16,901 nt of DNA from Salinisphaera sp. UBA1666. GTDB lineage: Bacteria; Pseudomonadota; Gammaproteobacteria; Nevskiales; Salinisphaeraceae. The notes below the pieces were generated by a model, which was not told the DNA's origin, ran no database searches, and saw only the letters and a program-made list of their open reading frames with translations. The stretch lies in NCBI GenBank assembly GCA_002320455.1, contig DCKU01000162.1:1-16901 (forward strand), given 5' to 3'. The position numbers and the translations under genes were made by a program. How positions within the stretch are numbered: the stretch's first letter is position 1; every line of letters begins with the position of its first letter. Shown in pieces: positions 14,276-16,901 of the stretch.

Positions 14276-15531
14276 TCGATACCCTCTTGAGCACCTATCA
14301 CGACTTCATCGCACGATATCTGTCGATAAAGAGCGAGTGGGGCACGCTGATCGACGTGGCCGCCATTCTCGGGCTGACAGCGCTGCTCGATCTCACCACG
14401 CGGTTAGCGCTTCGGCTGCTGCATGACAAGGTGCTGGCCACGCGCAATCTCTGGGACGACGCGCTCTATCGCAGCGTGAACGGCCCGCTCCAGATCCTGC
14501 TCTGGATCGGCGGCATGACGCTAGCGATCCGTGTGGGTACCAGCGCCGAGCACCCGTGGCGAGACTATGTGCCGCTGATGCGCGGGGTGCTGATCGCGCT
14601 GGTGTTCATCTGGTTCGCGTTTCGGTTGATCGCATCCGTGGAAAAGAACGCGCTCGCGCGCGCCGCTAGCAATTACAAGCATCTAGACAACACCAGCGCC
14701 GACGCGCTGGCCAAGCTGGCGCGGGCCGTGGTGCTGGTGATCGGCGCGCTGGTGCTGCTCGAGCAGTTCGGTGTGTCGCCGTCCAGCCTCCTGGCCTTTT
14801 CCGGTGTGGGCGGGATTGCAGTTGGTTTTGCCGCACGCGACGTGCTGGCCAATATCTTCGGCGGTATGACGGTCTATCTGAACCGGCCGTTCTCGGTCGG
14901 CGACTGGATTCGCTCGCCGGACCGCGATATCGAAGGCGTGGTAGAAGACATCGGCTGGCGTGCGACCACGGTGCGACGTTTTGATATGCGCCCGCTGTAC
15001 GTGCCCAACGCCGTTTTTTCTAACGTGGCGCTCGAAAACCCGTCACGCATGAGCCATCGGCTCATCAACGAGAAGATCGCGGTGCGCTTCGAGGACGCCG
15101 CACGCGTGCCAGATATCGTGGCCGATATACGCCACATGCTGGACCAAGACGACTCGATCGACTCCGATCAGGTCATCCTGACCTATCTGGACTCTTTCGG
15201 CGACTCGTCGCTGGATCTTCTGATCTATTGTTATACGGTAACCACAGACTGGGCCGAGTATCTGGCGATCAAGCAGAGCGTGCTCCAGCGTGCCCAGGAC
15301 AAGATCCGTGAACACGGGGCCAGCGTGTCTCTGCCCACGCAGATCGTGCACCTGCCCGACGGCGCATCGTCGGGTGATGACGCCGATTACGCGGCAGAGC
15401 CGGCCGATGCAGACGAACAGGATATCGACACACAAAAGGTACAATCCGAACGGGATGCCGTCGTTGCCAGCGAGCGCAACAAGGCACAGGGTGAAGCCGG
15501 TCCCGATCATCCCGGCGAACAAGGATCATGA
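14272..15531 (+). CDS. MscS-family mechanosensitive ion channel (YbdG-like)
   Basis: Inner-membrane small-conductance mechanosensitive channel of 419 residues, similar in length and plan to E. coli YbdG (415). Hydrophobic helices lie near 25-48, 72-90, 103-123 and 148-168. The pore helix is at 172-203 with the glycine/alanine pattern GVGGIAVGFAARDVLANIFGG. The beta domain follows, with NRPFSVGDWI (204-213), VEDIGWRATTVRRFD (224-238) and YVPNAVFSN (243-251). After a C-terminal alpha/beta domain the last 60 residues (about 361-419) are acidic and disordered-looking (DGASSGDDADYAAEPADADEQD-type composition). Such channels release solutes on hypo-osmotic shock. It overlaps nagZ as ATGA and the next gene at its stop. 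A link to cell-wall recycling by position is only suggestive. Confidence 0.92.
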   Translation: MIDTLLSTYHDFIARYLSIKSEWGTLIDVAAILGLTALLDLTTRLALRLLHDKVLATRNLWDDALYRSVNGPLQILLWIGGMTLAIRVGTSAEHPWRDYVPLMRGVLIALVFIWFAFRLIASVEKNALARAASNYKHLDNTSADALAKLARAVVLVIGALVLLEQFGVSPSSLLAFSGVGGIAVGFAARDVLANIFGGMTVYLNRPFSVGDWIRSPDRDIEGVVEDIGWRATTVRRFDMRPLYVPNAVFSNVALENPSRMSHRLINEKIAVRFEDAARVPDIVADIRHMLDQDDSIDSDQVILTYLDSFGDSSLDLLIYCYTVTTDWAEYLAIKQSVLQRAQDKIREHGASVSLPTQIVHLPDGASSGDDADYAAEPADADEQDIDTQKVQSERDAVVASERNKAQGEAGPDHPGEQGS

Positions 15532-16115
15532 TGAGCGGTTTCGATCGACAACGCTACGAAGAAGCGAAGAGTGTCTATGCCAGTGCCGACTGCCTGATTT
15601 CGGCGGCCGATATCGGCGCGGCCTATGACCGTATGGCTGCCGATGTCACCGCCGACCTGGCCGAACTGGACCCGGTCGTGATCTGCGTGATGCTGGGTGG
15701 CCTGCAGGCCACGGCCGAGCTCGGCAAGCGACTGACGTTTCCCTTTGAGCTGGACTATCTACACGCCACGCGCTATCGCGGCGAGACCGCCGGCGGCGAG
15801 CTGGTCTGGAAGGTCAGCCCCGGGCTGCGACTGGCCGATCGCCACGTGCTGATCGTTGACGATATCCTCGACGAAGGCCATACGCTGGCTGCGATTCTGG
15901 ATGCCATCAAGGCCCAGGGGGCAGCCTCCGTGCGCACAGCCATGCTGCTGCTCAAGGACCACGATCGTCGGGCGCCCGGCGTGCACGCCGATTACGTCGG
16001 CTGCCACGTGGCCGATCGTTATGTCTTCGGCGCAGGCATGGACTACAAGGGCTATTATCGCCAGCTGCCGGGCGTCTGGGCGATCGGCCAGCACGCCGAG
16101 GAGAGCGCCTTGTGA
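15531..16115 (+). CDS. Hypoxanthine-guanine phosphoribosyltransferase
   Basis: Type I phosphoribosyltransferase of 194 residues, converting hypoxanthine (and probably guanine) with PRPP to IMP (GMP) in the cytosol. The PRPP signature VLIVDDILDEGHTL (about 105-118) is clear. Other family features are VICVMLGG (50-57) with the flexible-loop start, LDYLHATRYRGE (about 73-84), LLLKDHD and the C-terminal ADYVGCHVADRYVFGAGMDYKGYYRQLPGVWAI with the base-contacting segment. Two adjacent ATGs (15528, 15531) are possible. AAGGA at 15521-15525 is better spaced to the second, so that was chosen; both overlap the channel-gene stop. It overlaps the phosphorylase gene downstream, which produces its substrate. 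Confidence 0.92.
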   Translation: MSGFDRQRYEEAKSVYASADCLISAADIGAAYDRMAADVTADLAELDPVVICVMLGGLQATAELGKRLTFPFELDYLHATRYRGETAGGELVWKVSPGLRLADRHVLIVDDILDEGHTLAAILDAIKAQGAASVRTAMLLLKDHDRRAPGVHADYVGCHVADRYVFGAGMDYKGYYRQLPGVWAIGQHAEESAL

Positions 16116-16861
16116 GCCCGGTCGGTGTCATCGGCGGTACCGCGCTGGCCGATCTGGCAGGTCTTGCGGCCAAGCGCCCGCCGGCAATCGCCGACACGCC
16201 CTACGGGCCGAGTTCCGGGCCGCTCGTCGCTGGCACGTTCGCCGGGCGCGACGTGGTCTTCGTCGTGCGCCACGGCGCAGGGCACAAGATTGCGCCGCAC
16301 GCTATCAACTACCGCGCCAATATCGCTGCTCTGGCTGCGGCCGGCTGCAAACAGGTGATCGCGGTAGCGGCGGTCGGCGGTATCGATGATGCCGCGCGGC
16401 CCGGGCGTATCGTGGTACCCGATCAGATCATCGATTACAGCTGGGGGCGTTGCCACACCTTCTACGATGACCCGGCCACCGACGGCCTGGACCATATCGA
16501 CTTTACCGAGCCCTATGACCCGGTTCTTCGCCGCGTGCTGCTCGACGGCGCCGACAAACTCGGCCTGGACGCGCTGGACGGCGGCGTTCATGGCGTGACT
16601 CAGGGGCCGCGACTCGAAACGGCCGCCGAGATCAATCGCATGGCCGCCGACGGTTGTCATATCGTGGGCATGACCGGCATGCCCGAAGCGGCACTGGCCC
16701 GTGAAGCCGGTCTGTCTTATGCCTGCCTCGCGGTGGTGGTCAACAAAGCCGCCGGGCGCACAGGCGGTCTGGCGATTCACGCCGAGATCGAAGCGACACT
16801 GGCGGCAGCGATGGCCGACGTCGAAGCGCTTCTGGGCACGGTCGTACCCAGCTGCGGTTAG
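16112..16861 (+). CDS. S-methyl-5'-thioinosine phosphorylase
   Basis: Nucleoside phosphorylase of the MTAP/PNP family, 249 residues, closely resembling the P. aeruginosa enzyme PA3004. It splits S-methyl-5'-thioinosine with phosphate into hypoxanthine and 5-methylthioribose 1-phosphate. Visible motifs are VIGGTAL (6-12, phosphate site), TPYGPSSGPL (29-38), RHGAGHKIAPHAINYRAN (53-70), AVGGI (87-91), TQGPRLET (163-170), IVGMTGMPEAALARE (184-198) and the base-binding strand VVVNKAAG (208-215). Asn211, where adenosine-specific MTAPs have Asp, suits a 6-oxopurine. It starts at GTG overlapping the transferase stop as GTGA. It is a plain purine phosphorylase only if the GMTGMPEA region misleads; I think that unlikely. 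Confidence 0.92.
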   Translation: MSPVGVIGGTALADLAGLAAKRPPAIADTPYGPSSGPLVAGTFAGRDVVFVVRHGAGHKIAPHAINYRANIAALAAAGCKQVIAVAAVGGIDDAARPGRIVVPDQIIDYSWGRCHTFYDDPATDGLDHIDFTEPYDPVLRRVLLDGADKLGLDALDGGVHGVTQGPRLETAAEINRMAADGCHIVGMTGMPEAALAREAGLSYACLAVVVNKAAGRTGGLAIHAEIEATLAAAMADVEALLGTVVPSCG

Positions 16862-16901
16862 GGAGGCTCTGCATAACCTGTCGCGGTCGCGCCGGGTGCT
16901 T

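Noticed and set aside
16055..16780. 241-residue minus-strand open frame
   Set aside because: Shadow of the phosphorylase gene, whose motifs are unmistakable on the plus strand.

Overview
This GC-rich window looks like the chromosome of a gammaproteobacterium. The gene set (class II PHA synthase, FadD, PdxJ, CysM, RlmD, NagZ, S-methyl-5'-thioinosine phosphorylase) is of the Pseudomonas-to-Salinisphaera type. The genus cannot be fixed from sequence alone; a Salinisphaera-like lineage is only a guess. I see no tRNA, rRNA, CRISPR array or phage genes.

Layout. (1) 66-3575, minus strand: a three-gene polyhydroxyalkanoate (PHA) operon, phaC followed by two overlapping paralogues of the mcl-PHA depolymerase PhaZ. 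In both paralogues the nucleophilic serine is a glycine. (2) 3667-6816, plus strand: a YihY/BrkB-type membrane protein and fadD, a long-chain acyl-CoA ligase. (3) 6811-7773, minus strand: an AEC-family permease that meets fadD tail to tail. (4) 7856-9060: an IS110-family insertion sequence inserted between the divergent AEC and pdxJ genes. Its recombinase is frameshifted. Its left-end non-coding region folds like an IS621-type bridge RNA whose four guide segments match the element's insertion site and its own ends. (5) 9090-16861, plus strand: pdxJ, cysM, a degenerate PolB-type exonuclease-like gene, rlmD, a CYTH protein, nagZ, a MscS-type channel, a hypoxanthine phosphoribosyltransferase and MTI phosphorylase. 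From cysM on, nearly every stop codon overlaps the next start, so this is one tightly coupled gene train.

How the genes work together. FadD activates fatty acids whose beta-oxidation intermediates are the usual monomer source for class II PHA synthases, so regions 1 and 2 share a theme of fatty-acid and carbon storage. PdxJ makes the PLP precursor and CysM is PLP-dependent. The last two genes form a salvage pair: the phosphorylase releases hypoxanthine from methylthioinosine and the transferase converts hypoxanthine to IMP. NagZ recycles cell-wall amino sugars.

The most notable item is the IS110 bridge RNA, because all four predicted guides can be read against DNA visible in the window. The second is the pair of PhaZ-like proteins lacking the catalytic serine. 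Positions 1-65 and 16862-16901 hold no gene I can support. The longest gene-free stretch, 7774-8041, is the AEC upstream region plus the left end of the insertion sequence.
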